A stretch of DNA of 64,000 nt, taken from NCBI RefSeq assembly GCF_900141995.1, contig NZ_FQZA01000014.1, forward strand, positions 1 to 64,000. Reading direction: 5' to 3'. Below the pieces are notes generated by a model. It was not told the origin of the DNA and searched no databases. It worked only from the letters and a program-made list of their open reading frames with translations. Shown here in pieces: positions 47,707 through 56,689 of this stretch. The position numbers and the translations under genes were made by a program. How positions within the stretch are numbered: the first letter of the stretch is position 1; each line of letters opens with the position of its first letter. The stretch is from Palleronia salina. Lineage in GTDB: Bacteria; Pseudomonadota; Alphaproteobacteria; Rhodobacterales; Rhodobacteraceae.

Positions 47707-48009
47707 TGCAGACGTGCCTTCCTCCCCGCGGCGTGACGCCGCTGGCAAAACACCCCTCAATCTGGACATTTTGTCGCGCTTCACGTTCGCACCTCTTGAA
47801 ATTGTCCAACCTGGAAGGGCGATCATACGCGCAATTAATCCATTCCGGATAATATTTTATCCACATTGGACATCTTTCCGGCATTCGGGTGGGAACCGAT
47901 CTCTCATATTGATCACGATCATTCGGTGGTTCGAATGATGGCGGGTGGGACGAACCGGCCCGCTAAGAGGAATTGAACCAACATATCTTACGTTTCGGGA
48001 GGAACGAAC
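47707..48009. promoter_or_regulatory. Divergent control region of the catabolic cluster
   Basis: The 303 bases between the regulator and importer genes are clearly less GC-rich than the surroundings. TGGACA occurs at 47763-47768 and 47867-47872, and its complement TGTCCA at 47803-47808, giving inverted and direct copies about 40 and 64 bases apart. GGATAA (47847-47852) and TTATCC (47857-47862) form a separate short inverted repeat. These are candidate operators for the HTH fusion regulator. A GGGAGGAAC ribosome-binding site precedes ATG 48010. Confidence 0.5.
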
Positions 48010-48975
48010 ATGAACCTTCGCAGCACCTTCGCCGCCACCACTGCGGCCACCGCGATGCTGGCCGGCGCCGCCTTCGCGGGCGAGCATGGCGGCACCATGC
48101 GCATCGGCATCACGCAGAACAACGTGGGCGTCGACAGCTACCAGACCACCTACGAGCAGGCCTTCATCGCCGCCGCCGAAGAGAACGAGAACGTCGAAAC
48201 GGTCGTCCTGGACGCCGGCGGCGACGTGGCCCGCCAGATCGCCCAGATGGAAGACCTGATCCAGCAGGACGTCGACGCGATCATCATCTGGCCCACCAAC
48301 GGCGAAGCCGTGATCCCCGCGGTGCGCAAGGCCGCGCAGGCCGATATCCCGGTGATCGTCACCAACTCGAACATCGCCGAGCAGGGCTTCGACTTCGTGG
48401 CCAGCTTCTCGGGCCCCGACAACATCACCCAGGGCGCACGCTCGGCCGAGATCATGTGCGACAAGTTCAAGGAAGAGGGCATCGAGGGCGAGGCCCGCGT
48501 CGTCCAGATCAGCGGCCAGCCCGGCTACACCACCGCCATCGAGCGCGCCAAGGGCTTCGAGGATCGTCTGCCCGAGGTCTGCCCGGACGTCACGCTGGTC
48601 GAGACCCAGCCCGGCGACTGGAACCGCGAGAAGTCGCAGCAGGTCATGGAAGCCTTCCTGGTCAAGTATGACGACATCGACGGCGTCTATGCCGGCGACG
48701 ACAACATGGGCGTGGGCGCCCTGAACGCCGCCAAGGCCGCGGGCCGCGACGGGATCATCTTCGTCGGCGCCACCAACTTCGCCGTGGGTTACGAGGCCAT
48801 GGCGGCGGGCGATTACTGGGGCTCGATCTACCAGTCGCCGGTCGATGACGCGGAAGCCGCGCTGCAGACGGCCATCGACATCCTGAACGGCGAGGAAGTG
48901 CCCTTCCTGAACTACTTCGACACGCCGAAGATCACCCAGGACAACATGGACGAGTTCTCGAAGCCCGTCTTCTAA
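48010..48975 (+). CDS. Periplasmic sugar-binding protein, RbsB-type
   Basis: A 321-residue type-I periplasmic-binding protein with a signal peptide (MNLRSTFAATTAATAMLAG, cleavage near AFA-GEH). It has the usual blocks of ribose/sugar-alcohol-binding relatives: RIGITQNNVGVDSYQTTYEQ, QDVDAIIIWPTNGEAV, SGQPGYTTAIERAKGF and GVYAGDDNMGVGALNAAK. It delivers the substrate to the two RbsC-type permeases downstream. A strong GC hairpin follows the stop, which would favour higher expression of this subunit. Confidence 0.9.
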   Translation: MNLRSTFAATTAATAMLAGAAFAGEHGGTMRIGITQNNVGVDSYQTTYEQAFIAAAEENENVETVVLDAGGDVARQIAQMEDLIQQDVDAIIIWPTNGEAVIPAVRKAAQADIPVIVTNSNIAEQGFDFVASFSGPDNITQGARSAEIMCDKFKEEGIEGEARVVQISGQPGYTTAIERAKGFEDRLPEVCPDVTLVETQPGDWNREKSQQVMEAFLVKYDDIDGVYAGDDNMGVGALNAAKAAGRDGIIFVGATNFAVGYEAMAAGDYWGSIYQSPVDDAEAALQTAIDILNGEEVPFLNYFDTPKITQDNMDEFSKPVF

Positions 48976-48989
48976 GACTCCTCCCGACG

Positions 48990-49024
48990 GCGGGGCGCGC
49001 GTGACTGCGGTACGCGCGCCCCGC
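48990..49024 (+). terminator. Intercistronic hairpin after the binding-protein gene
   Basis: GCGGGGCGCGCGT (48990-49002) pairs with ACGCGCGCCCCGC (49012-49024) around nine bases. No T-run follows. In importer operons such stems commonly protect the binding-protein message and reduce read-through into the permease genes. Confidence 0.6.
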
Positions 49025-49064
49025 ACCTTTCAGATTACGGTAGAAGACGAACCCGGGGGGAGAC

Positions 49065-49871
49065 ATGGGACGCGTCGAAGGACGGGTATGCATCGTGACC
49101 GGTGCCGCACGCGGTATCGGACGCGCCATCGGCGAAGCGCTGCTGGCCGAGGGTGCCAAGGTCTGTTTCGCAGACATCAACGGCGACCAGGCGGCCGAAG
49201 TGGCCGAGTGCAGTGCCCGGAACGCCCATGCCGACGCCGTGACCTCCGCCAGGGTGGACGTGACCGACCGCGAGGCGGTGCGCGCCATGATCGCCCACAC
49301 GGTCGAAACATTCGGGCGGCTGGACGTGAAGTTCAACAACGCGGGCGTCAACAAGCCCATGAACTTCCTCGACGTGACCGACGACAACTGGAATTTCATC
49401 ATGGGCGTCAATGGCCTGGGCTGCATGATCGGCATGCAGGAAGCCGCGCGCCAGATGATCGCGCAGGGCAAGGGCCCCGACGGCATCGCCGGCAAGATCA
49501 TCAACACCGCCTCGATCGCGTCGCGGCAGGGCTTCGACAACGTGGCCCCCTACTGCGCGTCGAAATGGGCCGTCGTGTCGCTGACCCAGTCGGGCGCGCG
49601 CGGGCTGGCCGAGCACGCCATCCCCGTCACCGGCTTCGCCCCCGGCGTGGTGGCCACCGAGATGTGGGAAGAGGTCGACCGCGACCTTCTGGAAATCGGC
49701 GCATCACAACGCCCCGGCCAGGCGATGGAAGAGTTCTCGGCCGAGATCCTGAAGGGCCGCGTGGCCAAGCCGGACGACATCACCGGCACCACGACCTTCC
49801 TGGCCTCGAGGGACAGCGACTACATGACCGGCCAGATCGTCATGATCGACGGTGGCATGACCCTGGTTTGA
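49065..49871 (+). CDS. SDR dehydrogenase, plus-arm copy
   Basis: A 268-residue SDR with VTGAARGIGRAIGEALLAEG, NNAGVNKP, catalytic YCASK and an IVMIDGGMTLV ending. It parallels the SDR at 45133 in several segments (DVTDDNWNFIMGVN, GMQEAARQMIAQG, DSDYMTGQ). Placed between the binding-protein and permease genes, it probably performs the first oxidation of the imported compound (inference from position). GGGGGGAGAC precedes ATG 49065. Confidence 0.86.
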   Translation: MGRVEGRVCIVTGAARGIGRAIGEALLAEGAKVCFADINGDQAAEVAECSARNAHADAVTSARVDVTDREAVRAMIAHTVETFGRLDVKFNNAGVNKPMNFLDVTDDNWNFIMGVNGLGCMIGMQEAARQMIAQGKGPDGIAGKIINTASIASRQGFDNVAPYCASKWAVVSLTQSGARGLAEHAIPVTGFAPGVVATEMWEEVDRDLLEIGASQRPGQAMEEFSAEILKGRVAKPDDITGTTTFLASRDSDYMTGQIVMIDGGMTLV

Positions 49872-49921
49872 TTTCAGCGGACGGATCGCGGGCCGGACGG
49901 CCCAGCGCCCGAGGAGGAGCT

Positions 49922-50896
49922 ATGGCGACACTTTCCAAGCAGAAGATCGGCAGCGTTCTGGCGAAACAGGGCATCCTGATCGCCTTTGCCGTGTTCATCG
50001 TGGCCTTCACACTGGCCAACAACAAGTTCCTCACCGTCGACAACGTCTTCTCGGTGGTGCCCGCCTCGGCCAAACAGGGGGTCATGGCGCTCGGCGTCAC
50101 CTTCGTGGTGATCTCGGGCAACCTGGACCTGTCGGTCGGCTCGATGATGAGCTTCTCGACCATCGTGGTGCTGGATCTGCACGACAAGATCGGGCCGTTC
50201 CTGGCCATCCCGGCGATGTTCGCGATGACGCTGTGCCTCGGGGCCTTCATCGGGATACTTGTCGGGTATCTCAGGCTGAATTCACTGATCGTCACGTTGG
50301 GGATGCTCTCGGCGATCCATGGTCTGACGCTGACCTATTCGGGCGGCCAGAACATGGACATCGCCGACAAGGAAGGCACCTGGTTCAGCGTCTTCGGACA
50401 GGGCACTGCCCTGGGCATCCCGGTGCCGATCCTGATCTTTGCCCTGCTGGCCGCGGTGCTGGGGCTGATGCTGTCGCGCACGCCCTTCGGCCGCAAGGTC
50501 TATGCCGTGGGCGGCAATGGCACGGCCGCGACCTTCTCGGGCATCCGGCGCGCGCGCACGGTCTTCATGTGCTACATCCTGTCGGCCTTCTGCGTCGCCA
50601 CCGCCGGATTGATCCAGGCCAGCCGCAGCCTGGGATCGCAGAACACCGTGGGACAGGGCCTCGAGCTCGAGGTGCTGGCCGCCGTGATCCTGGGCGGCGC
50701 GTCCCTGATGGGCGGCTCGGGCACGATCTTCAAGACCGTGATCGGGGTGCTGATCCTGGGCTTCATCCAGAACGGGCTGCTGCTGCTCGGCCTGCAATTC
50801 TACGTCCAATATGTCGTGACCTGGGTGATCATCATCCTGGCCGTCTGGCTCGACATTGCCGCCAAGCGTGGCCGGCTCTGGTCGCCCATCGCCTGA
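49922..50896 (+). CDS. Sugar ABC transporter permease, RbsC-type 1
   Basis: A 324-residue inner-membrane permease with about eight to ten helices and the branch-typical blocks VMALGVTFVVISGNLDLSVG, LNSLIVTLGMLSAIHGLTL and GASLMGGSGTIFKTVIGVLI. It pairs with the second permease. GGAGGAGC precedes ATG 49922. A heterodimer of two RbsC-type permeases is consistent with the two adjacent genes. Confidence 0.92.
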   Translation: MATLSKQKIGSVLAKQGILIAFAVFIVAFTLANNKFLTVDNVFSVVPASAKQGVMALGVTFVVISGNLDLSVGSMMSFSTIVVLDLHDKIGPFLAIPAMFAMTLCLGAFIGILVGYLRLNSLIVTLGMLSAIHGLTLTYSGGQNMDIADKEGTWFSVFGQGTALGIPVPILIFALLAAVLGLMLSRTPFGRKVYAVGGNGTAATFSGIRRARTVFMCYILSAFCVATAGLIQASRSLGSQNTVGQGLELEVLAAVILGGASLMGGSGTIFKTVIGVLILGFIQNGLLLLGLQFYVQYVVTWVIIILAVWLDIAAKRGRLWSPIA

Positions 50897-50911
50897 GGAA
50901 GGAGCAAGACC

Positions 50912-51913
50912 ATGCAACCTGGTGCACTGTCCAAGGCGCTGAAGAACGGCGCGATCTGGGGCTTCATCGTGCTCGAGCTGATCTTCTTCTCGGTCGCGGG
51001 AGAGTTCATGTCGCTCAGCGACACGGCCTTCATGGACTGGGAGAACATGCTGCTGCTGCTCAAGCAGTCGGCTCCAATCGGTATCATCGCGATGGGCATG
51101 ACCATCGTGATGGTGAACGGCAATATCGACCTGAGCGTCGGGGCCACCTTCGCCATCGCCGCGATCATCCTGCTCGACAGCATGACATGGCCGTTCATGG
51201 CCGCCATGGGCGACTGGGCCATCCCCTTCGCGTGGCTGTTCGCGCTGATCGTCGGCACCCTGCTGGGCGCGCTGAACGGTCTGCTGGTCTGGAAGACCGG
51301 CGTCGACGCTTTCATCGTCACGCTCGGGTCCATGCTGGGCTATCGCGGCATCGTCTTCATGTTCAACGGCGAGAACCCGACCAGCCACCTGAACTGGACC
51401 CTCGTGGACTTCGCCGAGGCCGAGTTCCTGGGCATCGCCACCGCGTCGTGGTTCCTGCTGGCCGCCACGGGGGCCATGTGGTTCCTGATGACCAAGACCG
51501 TCCACGGCCGCAACGCCTATGCCATCGGCGACAACCGCGAAGCGGCGGTGAACGCGGGCATCCGCGTCGGGCCGCACATGATGATCAATTTCGCGATCAT
51601 CGGCTTCCTGGCGGCCCTGTCGGCGGTCGTCTTCTACTCGGAATCGGGGTCGGTGAACCCCAATGACGGCCAGCTCTACGAGTTGTGGGTCATCACCGCC
51701 GTCGTGCTGGGCGGCACCAAGATCACCGGCGGCGCGGGCAGCGTCATCGGCACCTTCGGCGGTGTCATCGCCATACAGCTTCTGCGCAAGGGGCTGGGCC
51801 ATATCGGCGCCGATACGTCCACGGTGAACCTCGTGATCGGCCTGATCCTGATCGCCGTGCTGTTCCTCGACCGTCAGCTGAACGTGAAGGGCAAGGAGGC
51901 CTTGAAGGTATGA
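50912..51913 (+). CDS. Sugar ABC transporter permease, RbsC-type 2
   Basis: A 333-residue permease with GIIAMGMTIVMVNGNIDLSV, VDAFIVTLGSMLGYRGIVFM and VLGGTKITGGAGSVIGTFGG, the counterparts of blocks in the first permease. The gene is 15 bases downstream of the first permease, and its stop overlaps the ATPase start (ATGA), so the membrane and ATPase subunits are produced together. Confidence 0.92.
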   Translation: MQPGALSKALKNGAIWGFIVLELIFFSVAGEFMSLSDTAFMDWENMLLLLKQSAPIGIIAMGMTIVMVNGNIDLSVGATFAIAAIILLDSMTWPFMAAMGDWAIPFAWLFALIVGTLLGALNGLLVWKTGVDAFIVTLGSMLGYRGIVFMFNGENPTSHLNWTLVDFAEAEFLGIATASWFLLAATGAMWFLMTKTVHGRNAYAIGDNREAAVNAGIRVGPHMMINFAIIGFLAALSAVVFYSESGSVNPNDGQLYELWVITAVVLGGTKITGGAGSVIGTFGGVIAIQLLRKGLGHIGADTSTVNLVIGLILIAVLFLDRQLNVKGKEALKV

Positions 51914-53424
51914 CCGATACGAAACCGATCCTGCGGCTCGACGGCATCGTCAAGACGTTCCCCGGCGTTCGGGCGCTCGACGGCGTCTCCTTCGCCGTGA
52001 TGCCCGGCGAGGTCCACGCCCTCATGGGCGAGAACGGCGCTGGGAAATCCACCCTGATGAAGGTGCTGGGCGGCATCCACCAGCCCGATGGCGGGGCGAT
52101 CTACATGGGCGACGAGCAGGTCGTCATGTCCGGCCCGCTGGAAGCCAAGGCCAAGGGCATCGTCTTCATTCACCAGGAGCTGAGCCTGGCCGAAGAGCTG
52201 ACAGTGGCCGAGAACATCTACCTGGGCGAGCTGCCGCGAAAAAGCTTCGGCCGGGTCGACTGGAAGACCCTGGCCGAAAAGACCAACGCGATCCTGAAGA
52301 AGCTGCGGGTGGGCTTCGACGCCCTGACCCGGGTGGGCGATTTGTCGATTGCCAACCAGCAGATGGTCGAGATCGCCCGCGCCCTGACCGTCGACGCCAA
52401 GGCCGTGATCTTCGACGAGCCCACCGCGTCGCTGACCGACGCCGAGAAGGTGGTGCTGTTCGACGTCATCAGCGACCTCAAGGCCGACGGCGTGGGCATC
52501 ATCTATATCAGCCACCGGATGGAAGAGATCTTCAAGATCACCGACCGGATCAGCGTCCTGCGCGACGGCCAGTACCAGGGCACGGTCGCCACGCCCGAGA
52601 CCGACGAGGAACGCGTCACCCAGATGATGATCGGCCGCAAGCTGGACCTGACGCGCAACGCGTTGCACCACGAACTGGGCGACGTCGCGCTCGAGGTGCG
52701 GGGCCTCAGCTGCGGCAAGCTCTACACCGATATCAGCTTCGAGGTGCGCCGTGGCGAGGTCGTGGGCTTCTACGGGCTGGTCGGCGCGGGCCGGACCGAG
52801 ATTGCCGAGACGCTGTTCGGTCTGCGCGATCCCTCGGCCGGGCAGATCCTGCTCGACGGCGAAGAGGTCCGGCTGAACTCGCCCGTCGACGCCATCGCCC
52901 GCGGCATCAGCCTGGTCCCCGAGGACCGCAAGGGCCAGGGCCTGGTCCTGGGCATGAACTGCCGGGACAACATGACCCTGCCCCAGGTGGACGATTTGAC
53001 CGCCGGTCCCTTCGTGGCCGAGGGCGCCGAGGTCGCCATCTTCGACCAGTATCGCGACCAGCTGGACATCCGCACGCCGGGCTGGCGGGCCCGGGTCGGA
53101 AACCTGTCGGGCGGCAACCAGCAGAAGATCGTCATCGGCAAGTGGCTGTCCATGCATCCCAGCCTGCTGATCGTGGACGAGCCCACGCGCGGCATTGATG
53201 TCGGAAGCAAGTCCGAGATCCACAAGCTGCTGCGCGGCCTCGCGGCCAAGGGCTATGCCGTCATGGTCATCAGCTCGGAAATGCCCGAGGTGCTGCACGT
53301 CTCGGACCGGATCGTGGCCATGTATTCCGGCCGCATCATGCGGACCTTCACCTCGGACGAGGTGACCGAGGACAGCCTGATCCAGGCGATCTCGGGCCTG
53401 GGCGGTGACGGCAAGGCCGCCTGA
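51910..53424 (+). CDS. Sugar ABC transporter ATPase, RbsA-type double domain
   Basis: A 504-residue two-domain ATPase. Domain 1 has Walker A GENGAGKST and Walker B AVIFDEPTASL. Domain 2 has the usual degenerate P-loop GLVGAGRTE, signature LSGGNQQK and Walker B LLIVDEPTRGIDVG. This is the standard RbsA/MglA/XylG architecture, powering import of a monosaccharide-size substrate. ATG 51910 overlaps the preceding permease gene by 4 bases. Confidence 0.94.
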   Translation: MTDTKPILRLDGIVKTFPGVRALDGVSFAVMPGEVHALMGENGAGKSTLMKVLGGIHQPDGGAIYMGDEQVVMSGPLEAKAKGIVFIHQELSLAEELTVAENIYLGELPRKSFGRVDWKTLAEKTNAILKKLRVGFDALTRVGDLSIANQQMVEIARALTVDAKAVIFDEPTASLTDAEKVVLFDVISDLKADGVGIIYISHRMEEIFKITDRISVLRDGQYQGTVATPETDEERVTQMMIGRKLDLTRNALHHELGDVALEVRGLSCGKLYTDISFEVRRGEVVGFYGLVGAGRTEIAETLFGLRDPSAGQILLDGEEVRLNSPVDAIARGISLVPEDRKGQGLVLGMNCRDNMTLPQVDDLTAGPFVAEGAEVAIFDQYRDQLDIRTPGWRARVGNLSGGNQQKIVIGKWLSMHPSLLIVDEPTRGIDVGSKSEIHKLLRGLAAKGYAVMVISSEMPEVLHVSDRIVAMYSGRIMRTFTSDEVTEDSLIQAISGLGGDGKAA

Positions 53425-53502
53425 ACCCCTGCCCCACACCCAGCCGCGTGCGCGGGCGCCCTGCCCGCGCCGCCCCTTTGACCTGCAACCTGCGAGGACA
53501 GC

Positions 53503-54360
53503 ATGAAACTGCTCCGCCATGGCGCGCCCGGCGCCGAGAAACCGGGCCTACTCGACGCCGACGGCCGCGTGCGTGACCTGAGCGGCGTGGTCCCCGATAT
53601 CGCGGGCGAAACCCTGCACCCCGAAGGCCTGGCCAGGCTGGCCGCACTGGATCCGTCCGACCTGCCGCTGGTCGACGGCACGCCGCAGGAAGGTCTGCGC
53701 CTTGGCCCCTGCGTGGGCGGCATCGGCAAGTTCATCTGCATCGGCCTGAACTACGCCGACCACGCCGAGGAAGCCGGCATGCCGATCCCGGCCGAGCCCA
53801 TCATTTTCAACAAGTGGACCTCGGCCATCCAGGGGCCGGACGACCCCATCCAGATCCCCAGGGGATCGACCAAGACCGACTGGGAGGTCGAGCTGGGCGT
53901 CGTGATCGGCAAGCCGGGCGCCTATATCGACAAGGCGGACGCCATGGATCACGTGGCGGGCTTTTGCGTCATCAACGACGTGTCCGAGCGGGAATACCAG
54001 CTCGAACTGGGCGGCAGCTGGGACAAGGGCAAGGGTTGCGATACCTTCGGCCCCATCGGACCGTGGCTGGTCACCCGCGACGAGGTCGGCGACGTGAACG
54101 CGCTGGACATGTGGCTGGACGTGGATGGCGAGCGGATGCAGGCGGGCAGCACCTCGACCCTCATCTTCGACGTGCCACACCTGGTATCCTATTGCAGCCG
54201 CTTCATGAGCCTGCAGGCGGGCGACGTGATTTCGACCGGGACGCCGCCGGGCGTGGGGATGGGCTTCAAGCCGCCGCGTTTCCTGTCGGGCGGCGAGACC
54301 ATCACCCTGGGCATCGCCGGGCTGGGCCAGCAGACCGCGAAAGTGCTTCCGGCACAGTGA
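53503..54360 (+). CDS. Fumarylacetoacetate hydrolase family protein, diketo-deoxy-sugar-acid hydrolase-like
   Basis: A 285-residue FAH-fold hydrolase. The blocks GKFICIGLNYADHAEEAG, TDWEVELGVVIGK and GPIGPWLVTRDEVGD, and the ending ISTGTPPGVGMGFKPP, match the branch that includes 2,4-diketo-3-deoxy-L-fuconate/rhamnonate hydrolases and ureidoglycolate-lyase-labelled relatives. Metal ligands (E and D in DWEVELG and upstream) are in place. In a non-phosphorylated deoxy-sugar route it would yield pyruvate plus a 2-hydroxy acid such as lactate, which the FMN dehydrogenase at 41099 could oxidise. It follows the ATPase by 78 bases. Confidence 0.87.
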   Translation: MKLLRHGAPGAEKPGLLDADGRVRDLSGVVPDIAGETLHPEGLARLAALDPSDLPLVDGTPQEGLRLGPCVGGIGKFICIGLNYADHAEEAGMPIPAEPIIFNKWTSAIQGPDDPIQIPRGSTKTDWEVELGVVIGKPGAYIDKADAMDHVAGFCVINDVSEREYQLELGGSWDKGKGCDTFGPIGPWLVTRDEVGDVNALDMWLDVDGERMQAGSTSTLIFDVPHLVSYCSRFMSLQAGDVISTGTPPGVGMGFKPPRFLSGGETITLGIAGLGQQTAKVLPAQ

Positions 54361-54602
54361 CCGCTGCGTCGGGGCCTGGAAACCGCCACGGCCCCGCCGA
54401 TTGCGACCATCGGACACGGTGTCCAGCGCAGGAAACTTGGCGCCCACGCTGGAAGCTCTCAGTTTGAGCGATACCTATTATTGACGGAACGGCAATTTCG
54501 GCCGGTCCGGATGGTCGAGGAGCCACCCCGGTTTCGCGGCAAGGCCCGCCATACCAGCGTTTCCCCCACCCGACAGGCGCGGGTGGCGGGCCGCCAAGGC
54601 AG

Positions 54603-55826
54603 CTAGGCTCGCTCCAACACCAGCGGAAGCCACTCCAATCCCCGCACCGATAGCCCCGGCTTGAAGCGCAGGGGTTCCCCGGTCAGCCCGATCCGGCGGT
54701 ATCTGCGGTGCAGCGCTGTGAAGACCAGCTCCATGCTCATCCGCGCAAGGTGGTTGCCGAGGCAGAAATGCGCGCCGCCCCCGAACGCCACGTGCCGCGC
54801 CCGGGGCCGGTGGATGTCGAAGATGTCGGGCCGGTCGAACCGGTCGGGGTCGCGATTGGCCGCGCCGTAAAGCAGGCCGAACCGCGTGCCCGCCGGGAAA
54901 TCCCGCCCGCCGACGGTGCAATCGGCGGTGGCGAAGCGGTGGAAATAGGGCAGCGGCGGATCGAAGCGGAACATCTCGTCGATCGCGGGGCGCAGCAGGC
55001 CCGGGTCGGCGCGCAGGTCGGCATCGGCCTGCGGAGAGTGCAGCAGCGCCAGCAGCCCGGTCCCCAGCACATCGATGGTCGAGCCATGGCCCGCCATGAG
55101 GATCAGCATGACCGTCGCGATCAGCTCGTCCCGGCTAAGGTCGCCCGCGCCGTGACGCGCCAGCAGCCCGGTCAGCAGGTCGTCCTCGGGCACCGACGCG
55201 CGGCGATCCAGCAGGTCGACAAGGTAGTCGTGGAAGGCGCGGGTGGCGTGCTCGGCGCGGGCCTTGTCGGCGTCGTCGCGCCCCGGATCGAAGAAGCGCA
55301 CGACCTCCTCGGACCAGAACCGCAGGCGCGGACTATCCGCGTCCGGAACGCCCAGCAGCCGTCCGATCACCACGCCAGGGACATGGGCGGCCACGTCCTC
55401 GATGAAGTCGATCCGCGACTGTCCCGCGACCGTTTCCAGCAAGCCCTCCACATGCGCGGCGATGGCCGGGCGCAGGCGGTCGACCGCCTTGGGCGTGAAG
55501 GCCCGGGCCACCACGGCGCGCAGGCGGTCATGCTCGGCCCCGTCCGATTCCAGCAGGTTGGTCTGCACGAAGCGCTGGTGATAGGGCATGTCGTGCCAGT
55601 TCATCCGGCGCCGCCGCGCCTCGGCCTCCTCGGGGGAGGCGCCGTCCTCCAGCGCGCGCACCATGGAACGGTCCAGCACCACCCGCTCGACATCCGCGAT
55701 GCGCGTCAGCATCCATGTGTCGGTCTCGGCGTGGAACCACGGCCCGTGCGCGCGCATCCTGGCATAGACGGCGTAGGGGTCGGCGGCGAATTCCGGCGTG
55801 TGGGGATCGAGGACGATCTCGGTCAC
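54603..55826 (-). CDS. Cytochrome P450
   Basis: A 407-residue soluble bacterial P450. The haem-binding loop reads FGGGAHFCLGNHLAR, the ExxR motif is in AIDEMFRF, and the I-helix oxygen-binding region is ILMAGHGSTIDVL, in which the usual acidic residue before Thr is replaced. No redox partner (ferredoxin or reductase) is adjacent. ATG 55826 follows the SDR gene by about 90 bases on the same strand. Substrate unknown. Confidence 0.92.
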   Translation of the reverse strand: MTEIVLDPHTPEFAADPYAVYARMRAHGPWFHAETDTWMLTRIADVERVVLDRSMVRALEDGASPEEAEARRRRMNWHDMPYHQRFVQTNLLESDGAEHDRLRAVVARAFTPKAVDRLRPAIAAHVEGLLETVAGQSRIDFIEDVAAHVPGVVIGRLLGVPDADSPRLRFWSEEVVRFFDPGRDDADKARAEHATRAFHDYLVDLLDRRASVPEDDLLTGLLARHGAGDLSRDELIATVMLILMAGHGSTIDVLGTGLLALLHSPQADADLRADPGLLRPAIDEMFRFDPPLPYFHRFATADCTVGGRDFPAGTRFGLLYGAANRDPDRFDRPDIFDIHRPRARHVAFGGGAHFCLGNHLARMSMELVFTALHRRYRRIGLTGEPLRFKPGLSVRGLEWLPLVLERA

Positions 55827-55918
55827 GGGCGGGGGGCTCCTGTCATGGGACCGGGTGCGACCCTGCCCCGCGCGGGCGCGAAGGTGGGCACGGCCAAGCG
55901 GCGGTCATTCTGCAGCAG

Positions 55919-56686
55919 CTAGCGCGGCGCCATCCGGATCGCGCCGTCCAGCCGGATGACCTCGCCATTCAGCATCGGGTTCTCGACGATATGGCCCACC
56001 ATGGCCGCGAATTCGCCCGGGTCGCCCAGGCGCGACGGGAACGGCACCTGCGCGCCCAGCGATTGCTGCACCTCGTCGGGCAAGCCTTGCAGCAGCGGCG
56101 TCAGGAACAGGCCCGGCGCGATGGTGCAGACGCGGATGCCCTTGTCGGCCAGGTCGCGCGCCATGGGCAGGGTCATGCCCGCGATGCCGCCCTTGGATGC
56201 CGCATAAGCCACCTGCCCCACCTGTCCGTCGAAGGCCGCCACCGAGGCGGTGTTCACGATGACCCCGCGCGCATTGTCGAGCCCCACCGGATCCAGCGCG
56301 GCCATGCGGGCGGCGGCCTGGCTGGCGGCGTGGAAGCTGCCCAGCAGGTTCACCCGCACCACCTTGTCGAAAAGCGTCGGGTCATGGGGCTGGCCCCGCG
56401 ACACGGTCTTGGCCGCCGGGCCGATCCCCGCACAATTGACCAGCACCCGCGGCGCGCCCAGCTGCCCGACCACATCATCCATCGCGGCGGCCACGCTGTC
56501 GGGGTCCGAGACATCGCAGGCGGCGTGGTGCCCGCCCACCCGTTCGGCCTGGGCCGCCGCCGCCTCGCCGTCGAGATCGAGGATCGCCACCTTCATCCCC
56601 CGGCCCGCCAGGTGCAACGCCGTCGCGGCGCCCAGCCCCGACGCGCCCCCGGTGACGATCGCCACCGATCCGGTCCAGACCTGCAT
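55919..56686 (-). CDS. SDR dehydrogenase, 3-hydroxyacyl-CoA dehydrogenase type-2-like
   Basis: A 255-residue SDR similar in layout to HSD17B10-type enzymes: AIVTGGASGLGAATALHLAG, VNCAGI, catalytic YAASK, then APGLFLTPLLQGLPDEVQ and the ending GEVIRLDGAIRMAPR. These act on 3-hydroxyacyl-CoAs, short alcohols or steroids. It lies 3 bases from the NagA stop and 92 bases before the P450, so it is probably in one transcript with both, although its chemistry does not fit amino-sugar use. Confidence 0.86.
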   Translation of the reverse strand: MQVWTGSVAIVTGGASGLGAATALHLAGRGMKVAILDLDGEAAAAQAERVGGHHAACDVSDPDSVAAAMDDVVGQLGAPRVLVNCAGIGPAAKTVSRGQPHDPTLFDKVVRVNLLGSFHAASQAAARMAALDPVGLDNARGVIVNTASVAAFDGQVGQVAYAASKGGIAGMTLPMARDLADKGIRVCTIAPGLFLTPLLQGLPDEVQQSLGAQVPFPSRLGDPGEFAAMVGHIVENPMLNGEVIRLDGAIRMAPR

Positions 56687-56689
56687 TCT

